Source: Ilumatobacteraceae bacterium
GTDB taxonomy: Bacteria; Actinomycetota; Acidimicrobiia; Acidimicrobiales; Ilumatobacteraceae
NCBI GenBank assembly: GCA_022843125.1
Contig: JALHOG010000013.1
Span: forward strand, 1 to 64,000
Direction: 5' to 3'
DNA length: 64,000 nucleotides
Both the position numbers and the translations under genes were made by a program. The notes beneath the pieces are model-generated. The model worked only from the letters and a program-made list of their open reading frames with translations. It was not told the DNA's origin and made no database searches. This document shows positions 28,350-39,090 of this stretch, one piece after another (the first letter of the stretch is position 1; the number at the start of each line of letters is the position of its first letter).

Positions 28350-31319
28350 ATGACCGATCGACTCGACGACCCCCTCGACGAACCTCTCGACGAACGCCCC
28401 GACGACACGCTCGACGGGGTCGACCCGCCGTCGTCGGCATCGAACGACGACGGCACAACCGAGCCCGCATATGTGCGGGCGCGATGGCAGGGGGTCGACG
28501 CCGACTCGGGGGAACGTGTCGATCTGGCCGAGCTACGCGACACATCGGTCCTGACCGACGATGCCCCGATCGACGATCTGGACGAGTCCGAGGCCGGGGA
28601 TCGGCCCGTGGCACTGCCCTGGTGGGAACGGACCCGTCGGCGCGTGTTCCGCCGTCAGATCGAATGGTTGAACCGGCCATGGCCCACCCAGCGGGTCGTG
28701 ACGTTCCTGCTGACCGTCGTGACGCTCGCCGCGACCACGGCGATCATGATGAACGTCGTCCACTTCAACCCCTTGTCGCCCGGCAAGGACCTGGTGTTCG
28801 ACGACACGACCCCGACCGGCGGCGACTTCGGCGCCCACGTGTGGGGCCCGGCCTACCTCCGCGACCACCTGCTCCCGGCGGGATGGTTCAACGGTTGGTC
28901 GATGGACTGGTACGCGGGCATGCCGGCGTACCGGTTCTACATGGTGCTGCCGGCGTTCATGATCCTGCTCGTCGACACGGTCCTGCCGTACGGCGTCGCG
29001 ATGAAGGTCATCAGCGTCGTCGGCCTCATCACCCTGCCCGCCTGCTGCTGGGCGTTCGGCCGCCTCGCCAAGTTCCGCTACCCGATGCCCGAGCTGTTCG
29101 CCGTCGCCGGGGTCTGCTTCGCGCTCGACGAGAGCTTCAGCATCTACGGCGGCAATCTGCGATCCACGATGGCGGGGGAGTTCTCGTTCTCCATCTCGCT
29201 GTCGCTCGGGATACTCGGCCTCGGCGTCCTCGCGGCCGGTCTCCGCACCGGCAAGTACCGGGTGTGGGCGGCGGTACTGATCGCCACCGCATGCGTGTCT
29301 CACGGCATCGTGCTGATCTTCGTGGCGGGCGCGGCGCTGATCTTCTCCCTCGTCTGGGTCGACCGCAAGCGGATCGTCTACGCCGTCACCGTCGGCATCA
29401 CCACGTTGCTGCTGATGGCCTGGTGGGTGGGTCCGTTCCTCGGCAACCACGCCTTCATGACCGACATGAAGTACGGCGGCGAGCCGGGTCAGGGCTCGTT
29501 CGATTCCTGGTGGGACATGTTCTTCCCGCTCACGGCGCCGCTCGACGTCCTGATCACCTCGCTGGCGATCGTCGGGTTCGCTTCCTGCATCGTGCGGCGC
29601 AATCTCAACGGGGTGGCGCTGGGTCTCACCGGCGTGGCGCTCGTCATCGGCGTCTATCTCGCACGAGACAGCCTGCCGGTGATCGGTCTGCTCTGGAACC
29701 CACGCCTGCTGCCCTTCCTCTACATCGTGCGCTACCTGCTGATGATGGTCGGCGCAGTCGAGTTGCTCACGCTGTTCTGGAACATGATCCGCGACCGCCG
29801 AGCCCGTGACGATGCCGGCTACGTCGCCAACACGGCCTTCGCCGTCACCACGTCGCTGGTGGCGTTCGCGGTGCTCGGGTTCATGTTCCAGTCGCTGTTC
29901 GTCTTCGGCAAGAACGTCCCCGACGCCGACGGTACGGTCGCTTACGAGGCGGGTCTGTTCCTGCCGGGCTCGCTGCCCGACCTCACCGTGCGCGCCACCG
30001 AGACCAACGTCAAGGCTGCCGGCAACGGCTGGGCGCGGTACAACTTCCTCGGCTACGAGGGGCGCAACGAGTACTACACCGAGTACCACCAGGTGGTCAC
30101 GCGGATGGCCACGCTCGGCAACGACCCCGACTTCGGGTGCGGTCGGGCGATGTGGGAGAACCACGAGGACAACGGCAAGTACGGCACGACCATGGCGTTG
30201 ATGCTGCTGCCGTTCTGGACCGACGGTTGCATCGGGTCGATGGAGGGTCTGTACTTCGAGGCGTCGGGCACCACCCCGTATCACTTCCTCACGACTGCGG
30301 CGATGTCCAGGAAGTCGTCGAACCCGGTGCGGGAGCTGCGCTACACCGACAACAACGCCGAGGTCGGTGTGTCCCACCTGCAGGACCTCGGCGTGCGGTA
30401 CGTCATGCTGCGCTCGACGGAGGCCCAGCAGCAGGCCGAGGCTCGCGACGAGTTGACGCTGATCGCCGAGTCGTACCCGTGGAAGATCTACCAGGTGGCC
30501 GGCTCCGACATCGTCGTACCGCTCACCACGCAACCGGTGGTCGTCAACGAGCGCGGCGGAGACCAGCGCGAGCGCCACCTCGAGCTCGGCACGAGCTGGT
30601 TCCAGAACAAGGACGAATGGGCGGCGCTCCCCGCCGACGGTGGTCCGTCGTCATGGCAGCGCATCGACGCCGTCGTCGACGAGGGCCGCCGCGAGCTCAA
30701 CGGGGAGGGCGAGAAGAACCGCGTCGATGTCGTGGTGCCCGGTCAGGTGATCGAACCGGTGGCGCTGCCCGAGGTGCAGGTGTCCGGCGTCGACATCGGC
30801 GACCAGTCGATCGCCTTCGACGTCGACCGCACCGGAGTGCCCGTGCTGGTGCGCGTGAGCTACTTCCCGAACTGGAAGGTGAGCGGCGCCGACGGCCCGT
30901 ACCGGGTGGCGCCGAACATGATGGTGGTGGTGCCGACCACGACCTCCGTCGAGTTGACCTACGGACGCAACGGGATCGATTACGTCACAGCGCTGCTCAC
31001 CCTGCTCGGCCTGGCGCTGTGCGTGTTCTGGCGCTTCCGTGGCGACCTGCGATTCGACAGCGACGTCCCCGCGCCGTTGTGGGCGCCAGGACGTGGCGCG
31101 GCCGATGAAGCAACCGGTCAGACGGCCGTCGCGGCGGGCGACTCCGGCGACCGGGACGTCACCGACGTCCGGGGCGATCCGTTCGCCGGGACGGCGCTCG
31201 CCGACGTCGAGGAAGACCTGCTCGACCCCGACTCGTGGTGGGCGTCCGACACCCGTTCGGCAGCCTCTTCGTCGCCGCCCCCCGATGGCGACGGCCGGGC
31301 CGACCCGCCCGCCCGGTAG
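28350..31319 (+). CDS. Large multi-TM protein, YfhO/PTPS-related GT-C-like (990 aa)
   Basis: TPTGGDFGAHVWGPAYLRDHLLPAGWFNGWSMDWYAGMPAYRFY; many TM segments; large C-terminal extracytoplasmic domain. Confidence 0.75.
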   Translation: MTDRLDDPLDEPLDERPDDTLDGVDPPSSASNDDGTTEPAYVRARWQGVDADSGERVDLAELRDTSVLTDDAPIDDLDESEAGDRPVALPWWERTRRRVFRRQIEWLNRPWPTQRVVTFLLTVVTLAATTAIMMNVVHFNPLSPGKDLVFDDTTPTGGDFGAHVWGPAYLRDHLLPAGWFNGWSMDWYAGMPAYRFYMVLPAFMILLVDTVLPYGVAMKVISVVGLITLPACCWAFGRLAKFRYPMPELFAVAGVCFALDESFSIYGGNLRSTMAGEFSFSISLSLGILGLGVLAAGLRTGKYRVWAAVLIATACVSHGIVLIFVAGAALIFSLVWVDRKRIVYAVTVGITTLLLMAWWVGPFLGNHAFMTDMKYGGEPGQGSFDSWWDMFFPLTAPLDVLITSLAIVGFASCIVRRNLNGVALGLTGVALVIGVYLARDSLPVIGLLWNPRLLPFLYIVRYLLMMVGAVELLTLFWNMIRDRRARDDAGYVANTAFAVTTSLVAFAVLGFMFQSLFVFGKNVPDADGTVAYEAGLFLPGSLPDLTVRATETNVKAAGNGWARYNFLGYEGRNEYYTEYHQVVTRMATLGNDPDFGCGRAMWENHEDNGKYGTTMALMLLPFWTDGCIGSMEGLYFEASGTTPYHFLTTAAMSRKSSNPVRELRYTDNNAEVGVSHLQDLGVRYVMLRSTEAQQQAEARDELTLIAESYPWKIYQVAGSDIVVPLTTQPVVVNERGGDQRERHLELGTSWFQNKDEWAALPADGGPSSWQRIDAVVDEGRRELNGEGEKNRVDVVVPGQVIEPVALPEVQVSGVDIGDQSIAFDVDRTGVPVLVRVSYFPNWKVSGADGPYRVAPNMMVVVPTTTSVELTYGRNGIDYVTALLTLLGLALCVFWRFRGDLRFDSDVPAPLWAPGRGAADEATGQTAVAAGDSGDRDVTDVRGDPFAGTALADVEEDLLDPDSWWASDTRSAASSSPPPDGDGRADPPAR

Positions 31320-31333
31320 CATCCGACACCCGT

Positions 31334-32686
31334 ATGTCAGTCCTCGATGAGATCGTCAAGGCGTACGACATCCGAGGCACCGTCCCCGACCAGCTCCACG
31401 CTGAGATCGCGCACGCCCTCGGGGTCGGTTTCGCCTCCATCTGCCAGAGCGACCGCGTCCTCGTCGCCCGCGACATGCGCCCATCGGGCGAGGATCTCGT
31501 GGCGGCGTTCGCGAAGGGGCTCAACGAGCAGGGCCTCGACGTGATCGACCTCGGCCTCGCGTCCACCGATGTCCTGTACTACGCCGCTGGTTCGCTCGAT
31601 GCCCCTGGTGCGATGTTCACCGCTTCCCACAACCCGGCTCAGTACAACGGGCTGAAGTTGTGCCTCTCCGGCGCCCGCCCGGTCGGCATCGAGAGCGGCC
31701 TCGCCGACGTCAAGGCGGTCGCTGACGCCGTGCTCGAAGGCAACGGCCCGCCACCGGCCTCGCGCTCCGGCTCGTACAGCGAGCGTGCGGTGCTCGACCA
31801 GTTCGTCGAGCACGTGCTCGGCTTCGTCGACGTCGCCGCGATCCGGCCGATGCGGGTGGTTGCCGACACTGCGAACGGCATGGGTGGCCTGGTCGTTCCA
31901 GCGGTGTTCGAGCGCATCCCGCAGATCGATCTCGAGGTCATGTACGGCGAGCTCGACGGCACCTTTCCGAATCACCCTGCCGATCCGCTGCAGCCCGCCA
32001 ACCAGCGCGACCTATGTGCGCGGGTGGTGGCCGGCTCGTTCGACCTCGGCCTCGCGTTCGACGGCGATGCAGATCGCGTGTTCATGGTCGACGAGAGCGG
32101 TCTCGGGTTGAGCGGCTCGACCACCACGGCCTTGCTCGCGAGCACGATCCTGCGTACCGAGCCGGGTGCCACGATCCTCCACAACCTGATCTGCTCACGC
32201 GCCGTCCCCGAGGTGATCCGCGAACACGGCGGTGTACCCGTGCGCACTCAGGTGGGTCACTCGTACATCAAGCAGATCATGGCCGAGACCGGTGCCGTGT
32301 TCGGTGGCGAGCACTCGGCGCACTACTACTTCGCACGCAACTACCGGGCCGACAGCGGCATCGTCGCATCGCTGCTGGTGATCGAGGAGTTGAGCCGGAC
32401 CGAGCAACCGTTGTCGGTGCTGCGCAAGCCGCTCGAGCGGTACGCCGCGAGCGGCGAGATCAACACCCAGGTCGACGATCCGGCCGCTGTCATCCAGCGT
32501 GTCAGCGACGCGTTCGCCGATCACGAGCAGGATCGGCTCGACGGCCTCACGGTGAACTGCGGATCGTGGTGGTTCAACCTGCGGCCGTCCAACACCGAGC
32601 CGTTGCTGCGCCTCAACCTCGAGGCGTCGAACCGTGACGAGTGCGACACCAAGGTCGCCGATCTGCTCGTCCTCATCACCGGCTGA
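31334..32686 (+). CDS. manB: Phosphomannomutase/phosphoglucomutase
   Basis: VKAYDIRGTVPDQL, MFTASHNPAQYNGLKLC, LAFDGDADRVFMVDE, GGEHSAHYYF, RPSNTEPLLRLN. Confidence 0.95.
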   Translation: MSVLDEIVKAYDIRGTVPDQLHAEIAHALGVGFASICQSDRVLVARDMRPSGEDLVAAFAKGLNEQGLDVIDLGLASTDVLYYAAGSLDAPGAMFTASHNPAQYNGLKLCLSGARPVGIESGLADVKAVADAVLEGNGPPPASRSGSYSERAVLDQFVEHVLGFVDVAAIRPMRVVADTANGMGGLVVPAVFERIPQIDLEVMYGELDGTFPNHPADPLQPANQRDLCARVVAGSFDLGLAFDGDADRVFMVDESGLGLSGSTTTALLASTILRTEPGATILHNLICSRAVPEVIREHGGVPVRTQVGHSYIKQIMAETGAVFGGEHSAHYYFARNYRADSGIVASLLVIEELSRTEQPLSVLRKPLERYAASGEINTQVDDPAAVIQRVSDAFADHEQDRLDGLTVNCGSWWFNLRPSNTEPLLRLNLEASNRDECDTKVADLLVLITG

Positions 32687-32766
32687 CGCGTCGACCGGTC
32701 ATCCCATCGCCGGCCCAGCCGGTCCTCACGATCGCCGGCTCTGCCGGCCGACAAGGAGCGTTCCCG

Positions 32767-33003
32767 ATGTCTCTCGATGCCTCGCTGCTCGCGATCCTCG
32801 CATGCCCGGACGACAAGGGTCCGCTGTACTACATCGAGTCCGAGGCCGTGCTCTACAACCCGCGTCTGCGTCGCACGTATGCGGTTCGTGACGGCATCCC
32901 GGTGATGCTCGTCGACGAGGCCGTGGCGCTCGACGACGCCGAGCAGGCCCGCCTGGACGATCTGGTCCGTACGCAGGCCATCTCGCCCACGTTCGGCGAG
33001 TGA
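32767..33003 (+). CDS. Trm112 family protein
   Basis: LLAILACPDDKGPLYYIESEAVLYNPRLRRTYAVRDGIPVMLVDEA. Confidence 0.9.
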   Translation: MSLDASLLAILACPDDKGPLYYIESEAVLYNPRLRRTYAVRDGIPVMLVDEAVALDDAEQARLDDLVRTQAISPTFGE

Positions 33004-33096
33004 CGAGGCACGTGTCACGCAGCGTGATGTGTGGATCGCGAAACGTGGGCGTGAGTGGTGGCATCTGACATGACGAATGAGTTACAGTCATCCCCC

Positions 33097-34581
33097 GTGA
33101 CCCCCCGTGTGCTCCGAACCGCCGCCCGTGCCGCCGTGACCACGGCACTGCTCGTGTCGGCCGCTGTCGTTGCTGTCGCGGTCTCGCCCGGTGGCGACCG
33201 CACGGTCGAAGCGGTCGGCGAGGCGTTCGGTTCCGGCGGCGAGTACCACTCGGTCGAGCCCGAACGGATCCTCGACACGCGCGTCCCGGCGCTCGACGTG
33301 GCCCCTGCGGGTCGCAAGCCGACCGGCCCCGAGCCGTCTGGTCCGACGTTCGATGTCCAGGTCGTCGGTCGCGCCGGACTGCCGGCGTTCCGGGACGCCA
33401 ATCGCGACGGCTTCGACGACAACGTGCTCGCCGTCGCGGTCAACATCACCGTCGTCAACCCGACGGGGCTCGGGTACCTCAAGGCGTACGGCGCCGGTGA
33501 GAACGCCGGTGACAGCTCGATCGTCAACTTCCGTCCCGCCGAGGTGGTCCCCAACTCCGCCGTGCTGCGACCGGGTCGTGACGGCAAGCTGACCGTGCGC
33601 GTCGCCACGCCGCTGGCGGCAGGGTCCGTCGACGTGCTGATCGACGTGTTCGGCTGGTTCTCGTCCAGTGGGTACGTGACCAACGGTGGCACCTACGGCG
33701 CACGTCTCGTTGCGCCGCCCACCGGCCCCGGTCGCATCTTCGACTCCCGCAACGCGTCGGGCGGCTCGGCGCCGCTGCGTGCCGGCGAGGAGCGGGCGAT
33801 CAAGATCTGGGGAGCCGATGCGAGCGATCCGGCCGTTGCCGACATCGTGCCGAACAGCGCCGACGTGGTCGGCGTGATGGTCAACATCACCGGCGTCAAC
33901 AACCTCGGTGGCAGCGCCTCGACCTTCTTCAGCCTCAACCCGAAGCCGTCGACGCCGTCGACCCCGCCCAGCACGAGCAACGTCAACCTGCTCCGAGGCC
34001 AGTTCCGCTCGACCCTGGCGATCGTGCCGGTCTCGGCCGACGGCAACGTCTACCTGTACAACCTCGCCGGCGAGGCGCACGCGATCCTCGACGTGACCGG
34101 CTACCTCGTCCGAAACCAGCCGCCGACGTCGTGCAAGGGTCGCGTGATCCCGCTCGTCGCACCGTTCCGCGCCTTCGACACCCGCCAGACCGCCTTCTTC
34201 CAGACGCCGCTGCCACCGGCCCAGGCCGAGGACTGGAGCTTCCGCGACTTCGCGAACGACGTCAGGATCGGCGGCCAGCCGGTCGGCCCTCAGCTCGGTC
34301 TGATCGGCAACCTCACTGCTGCCGGCCTCGGTCGCCAGTACGCCTGGGCGCCCGTGTCGAGCTTCCTCACGGCCTATCCCACCCCGGCCGCGTCCGGCAC
34401 CCAGGTGCCGACCGTGTCGAACCTGGTGATCGCCGAAAACGAAGTCGTGCCGAACATGGCGTTCCTCACCTACGGCGCGACTGGATCCGATCCTTACCAG
34501 ATCCGGTTCTACAACCGGGCCGGTTACCTCGACTACCTGCTCGACGTCACCGCTGTGGTGCTCGCCGACTGCGCTGCCTGA
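33097..34581 (+). CDS. Secreted protein with three ILDTR-type repeat domains (start could also be ATG 33070)
   Basis: Signal-like N-terminus; ERILDTR, GRIFDSR, FRAFDTR each beginning a repeat of about 150 aa. Confidence 0.75.
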   Translation: MTPRVLRTAARAAVTTALLVSAAVVAVAVSPGGDRTVEAVGEAFGSGGEYHSVEPERILDTRVPALDVAPAGRKPTGPEPSGPTFDVQVVGRAGLPAFRDANRDGFDDNVLAVAVNITVVNPTGLGYLKAYGAGENAGDSSIVNFRPAEVVPNSAVLRPGRDGKLTVRVATPLAAGSVDVLIDVFGWFSSSGYVTNGGTYGARLVAPPTGPGRIFDSRNASGGSAPLRAGEERAIKIWGADASDPAVADIVPNSADVVGVMVNITGVNNLGGSASTFFSLNPKPSTPSTPPSTSNVNLLRGQFRSTLAIVPVSADGNVYLYNLAGEAHAILDVTGYLVRNQPPTSCKGRVIPLVAPFRAFDTRQTAFFQTPLPPAQAEDWSFRDFANDVRIGGQPVGPQLGLIGNLTAAGLGRQYAWAPVSSFLTAYPTPAASGTQVPTVSNLVIAENEVVPNMAFLTYGATGSDPYQIRFYNRAGYLDYLLDVTAVVLADCAA

Positions 34582-34637
34582 GCGTCGCGCCGTCCGTCAC
34601 CGCCTCACCCGGCCGAGTGTGCCCACCGCTAGCATGG

Positions 34638-34711
34638 GCCTGCATCGCGGGCTGATCCGATGCGGGCCAGCAGGCCTCGGCTCGCTCCATACGGCCCGGA
34701 ACGCCCGGGCC
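34638..34711 (+). promoter_or_regulatory. Structured leader candidate upstream of ahcY (two stem-loops)
   Basis: GCCTGC...GCAGGC (34638-34675, with competing GCATCG/CGATGC) and GGCCCGG-AACGC-CCGGGCC (34693-34711). Confidence 0.4.
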
Positions 34712-34743
34712 ACCGACCCCTTCCACTGCCTGGAGGCCCTGCC

Positions 34744-36207
<1,464 letters not shown>

Positions 36208-36246
36208 TCCGCGTGTAACGAAATGCGCTGCCCGCTCCCTTGAGGA

Positions 36247-36738
36247 GTGATGGAATCAGCACCAGTGATGAGCGACCTCGCGGTGCAGCGGGTGCGTCGG
36301 GTCTACGAATCCGACCACCCTCGGCTGTGGCGTTCGCTCTACGCGTACACGGGCTCACGAGCGATCGCAGACGATGCGGCTGCCGAGGCCTTTGCCCAGG
36401 TCCTCCGACGCGGCGACGACGTCCACGACGTCGCCGCGTGGGTGTGGCGCTCCGCCTTCGCAATCGCGAGGGGTGAGTTGCAGCGTCGGGGCCGATCCGG
36501 CGCTGCGGTCCCCGAGATCGCCGTCGAGGATCTCGCCGGCGATCTCGCCGACGTCCTGTCCCGGCTGAACGGTCTCTCGCCGGACGACCGTGAACTGCTC
36601 GTGCTGTGCCACGTCGCGGGGTGGAAGCCCCGCGAGCTGGCACCGGTGCTCGGCGTGCCGGTCGGTGCGCTGCGCGTGCGACTCCATCGTGCCACCCGCC
36701 GAGCCCGCGAGCTCCTGAACACGGAGGCCGTCCGATGA
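36247..36738 (+). CDS. ECF-type RNA polymerase sigma factor
   Basis: HPRLWRSLYAYTGSRAIADDAAAEAFAQVLRR region 2; LSPDDRELLVLCHVAGWKPRELAPVLGVPVGALRVRLHRATRRARELL region 4. Confidence 0.85.
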   Translation: MMESAPVMSDLAVQRVRRVYESDHPRLWRSLYAYTGSRAIADDAAAEAFAQVLRRGDDVHDVAAWVWRSAFAIARGELQRRGRSGAAVPEIAVEDLAGDLADVLSRLNGLSPDDRELLVLCHVAGWKPRELAPVLGVPVGALRVRLHRATRRARELLNTEAVR

Positions 36739-38396
36739 ACGAGCACCCCGAGACCAATCGCGACCCGATCGACCGGCTCCGCGCGTTCGATCAGGTCGAC
36801 GTCCCCGATCAGTGGGACGACATCGTCGGCCGCTCGGCCGCACCCGAGCTCGCCGAGTTGCGGGCGACCGATCCGATCGATCATCGCCCCCGGTGGCTGC
36901 TGGCCGCGGCAGCCGCCACGACGCTGGTGATCGCTGCCGGCGTCCTGATCGTCGCCAACCGTGACGACGAAGGTGGGATCGCCCCGGCGACATCCCCGTC
37001 GACCCTCCCCGTGTCGACCACGGCGCCGTTCGAACCGATCCCGTCGACCGAACCTCCGACCACGGAGCCGACGCCCGCGACGTCGATGGACACGACGCCC
37101 GCCACGACGCAGCCGTCAGCGCCCGCGTCGACGGTGGTGCCGAGCTCGATGAACCCGCTGGTGTCGTCGTGCCCCGACACCGAGCTCTTCGCGGCGCCGG
37201 CGTCGCCGGCACCCGCCGCGACCGCATCCTCGTTCGGCCGGCTGGGGCTCGAACCGAACCTGCAGCTGCGGCTCCCGAACGGCCCGGCGGAGGGGACGTT
37301 GCAGAGCGGATCGATCGTCCGCGGCATCACCCCCATCCCGGGTGGCGTTGCGGTGCTGTACCAGCCGGTCGACACCGACCCGGCGTGGCAGCTCGTCGGC
37401 GTCGGCGATGACGGGTCGATCCTCTGGCGTCGCTGCGGTTCGGAGCAGACGTTCGAGCTGTACTCGATGGGCTCCGACGTCGTCCACATCAGGGAAACAG
37501 CCGCCGGCTGGTCGGCCTGGCGGGCGTTCGACGTGCTCTCGGGCCAGGACGCCACGCCACTCACCGCCGACCCGACAGCGTTCACGCTCGACTCGACCGA
37601 CCGGTTCCTGCTGCTCGAGGCTGCCGAATCGCTCCAGCTCGTCGATCTCGCCGACGGCCTGGTGACCGACGTCGAGCGGCCCGAGTTCGACGGTGAGTTC
37701 ACGCTCTACTCGCTCGACGACCGCGACGGGGGTGTGCCGGTGATTGTCGCCCAGGAAGAGCAGTTCGGGCCCACGTTCGGCGTGTACGTCGACGGTGCCT
37801 GGCGCACCGACCGTGAGACGTTGATGGCCGAACGCGACATCCAGGCGAACGAGAACTCCGAGCTCTACGGGCCGGATCTCGATCTGGGTAACGGGATCCT
37901 TGGCCGTGACCCGTTGGGTGCGACCGTGTGGTTCCACGACACCGAGGGCCCGCTGACCACCGAGGGCTTCCACACCGCAGTGTTCGACGGTGGCCCCGAC
38001 GGCGACGTGGTGCTGAGCAACGCCTGCCGCCAGGCGGGAGAAGCCGACGGCATCCCGACCTGCGAGCAGGAAGCGTTCGTGGCCCTCGACCTGCTCACCG
38101 GTGAGGTGTTGTGGGAGCGACCGTCCTTCGCAGCGGTCGGGCCGTCGGCTGACGGTTCCGTGCTCGTCAACACGGGTGCTGCCTGGGAGCTCGTCGACCT
38201 CCGCACGGGTGAGACGCTCGCCGGTCAGGTGTGGGACGAGTTCGCCTTCTCCACCTCCTGCTGCGGCGAAGGCGCTTACGTCTGGGCCGACAACGCCGGT
38301 GGCGTCGCGTGGGCGGTCAACTACGACACGATTCGCATCTACTACCCCGAGGCCGACGCCCGGCCCACAGGGGTCGAAGTCGCCCTGGCCCCCTGA
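36735..38396 (+). CDS. Putative membrane-anchored anti-sigma partner with extracytoplasmic PQQ-like beta-propeller
   Basis: Cytoplasmic N-terminus, single TM (WLLAAAAATTLVIAAGVLIV), Thr/Pro linker, FVALDLLTGEVLWERPSF and WELVDLRTGETLAG repeats; ATGA-like coupling to sigma gene. Confidence 0.65.
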   Translation: MNEHPETNRDPIDRLRAFDQVDVPDQWDDIVGRSAAPELAELRATDPIDHRPRWLLAAAAATTLVIAAGVLIVANRDDEGGIAPATSPSTLPVSTTAPFEPIPSTEPPTTEPTPATSMDTTPATTQPSAPASTVVPSSMNPLVSSCPDTELFAAPASPAPAATASSFGRLGLEPNLQLRLPNGPAEGTLQSGSIVRGITPIPGGVAVLYQPVDTDPAWQLVGVGDDGSILWRRCGSEQTFELYSMGSDVVHIRETAAGWSAWRAFDVLSGQDATPLTADPTAFTLDSTDRFLLLEAAESLQLVDLADGLVTDVERPEFDGEFTLYSLDDRDGGVPVIVAQEEQFGPTFGVYVDGAWRTDRETLMAERDIQANENSELYGPDLDLGNGILGRDPLGATVWFHDTEGPLTTEGFHTAVFDGGPDGDVVLSNACRQAGEADGIPTCEQEAFVALDLLTGEVLWERPSFAAVGPSADGSVLVNTGAAWELVDLRTGETLAGQVWDEFAFSTSCCGEGAYVWADNAGGVAWAVNYDTIRIYYPEADARPTGVEVALAP

Positions 38397-38428
38397 CGCC
38401 CTCGCCCCCGACTGCCACCCCGACGTCT

Positions 38429-38471
38429 GGCGGGAACGATCACGCGCTCGGAGCGCGTGATCGTTCCCGCC
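38429..38471. terminator. Bidirectional stem-loop, 20-bp perfect stem, 3-nt loop
   Basis: GGCGGGAACGATCACGCGCT-CGG-AGCGCGTGATCGTTCCCGCC between convergent genes. Confidence 0.75.
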
Positions 38472-39036
38472 GTCGGGCGGTCGGGGCGAAGCGAAGTGCG
38501 AGCAGCGCGCCGATCGCGCCGCCGGTACTCGACAGCATGAGGTCGCCGATCGTGTCGCCGTAGGTGAGGTCGAGCCCGGCGGTGCCCAGCTCCTGGACGA
38601 GCCACTCGGCGGCCTCCCACCAGATGATCGCCAGTGCACCGATCCCGTAGCCCAGCGCCCAGGTCGCGACCCTCGGGAGCGCGCACCGCAGCAGGAGCAG
38701 GGTGATGCCCGCCACGAGGAGCACCCAGTTGACGAGGTGCAGGACGTCGTCGGTCGAGTCGAACGAGTTGTAGAAGTTGAGCGCGTTGCCCAACGTGTCG
38801 ACGAGGAACGGCGACACGATCAGGGCGTCGGCCAGGTGTGGGTACGGTGGACGGCGCCCTCTGAGCCGCCAACCGATGGGGACAGCGGCCATCGGGAGCA
38901 GGTAGAACGGCGCCCGAAACGCCATCCCCTTCCCCTCGAACTGGGGGAGGTTCGGGAACGCCACGCTGAACACGAGCGCCAGCACCAGCGCGATCCGTAC
39001 CCCCCATGCGATCCGTTCGGCCGTCGTCTCGGACAT
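38440..39036 (-). CDS. DUF2238/YjdF-like integral membrane protein
   Basis: FLVDTLGNALNFYNSFDSTDDVLHLVNWVLL ... WWEAAEWLVQELGTAGLDLTYGDTIGDLMLSSTGGAIGALLALR. Confidence 0.7.
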   Translation of the reverse strand: MSETTAERIAWGVRIALVLALVFSVAFPNLPQFEGKGMAFRAPFYLLPMAAVPIGWRLRGRRPPYPHLADALIVSPFLVDTLGNALNFYNSFDSTDDVLHLVNWVLLVAGITLLLLRCALPRVATWALGYGIGALAIIWWEAAEWLVQELGTAGLDLTYGDTIGDLMLSSTGGAIGALLALRFAPTARRRERSRAPSA

Positions 39037-39090
39037 GGCGCGAGACTCTGTCACAGCTGCGCACGGGATGGGGGAGTAGCATGCTTCGCC

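Noticed and set aside
34638-34743. SAH or SAM riboswitch of known class upstream of ahcY
   Set aside because: No match by eye to the SAH riboswitch core or SAM-IV conserved blocks; kept only as a generic structured leader.
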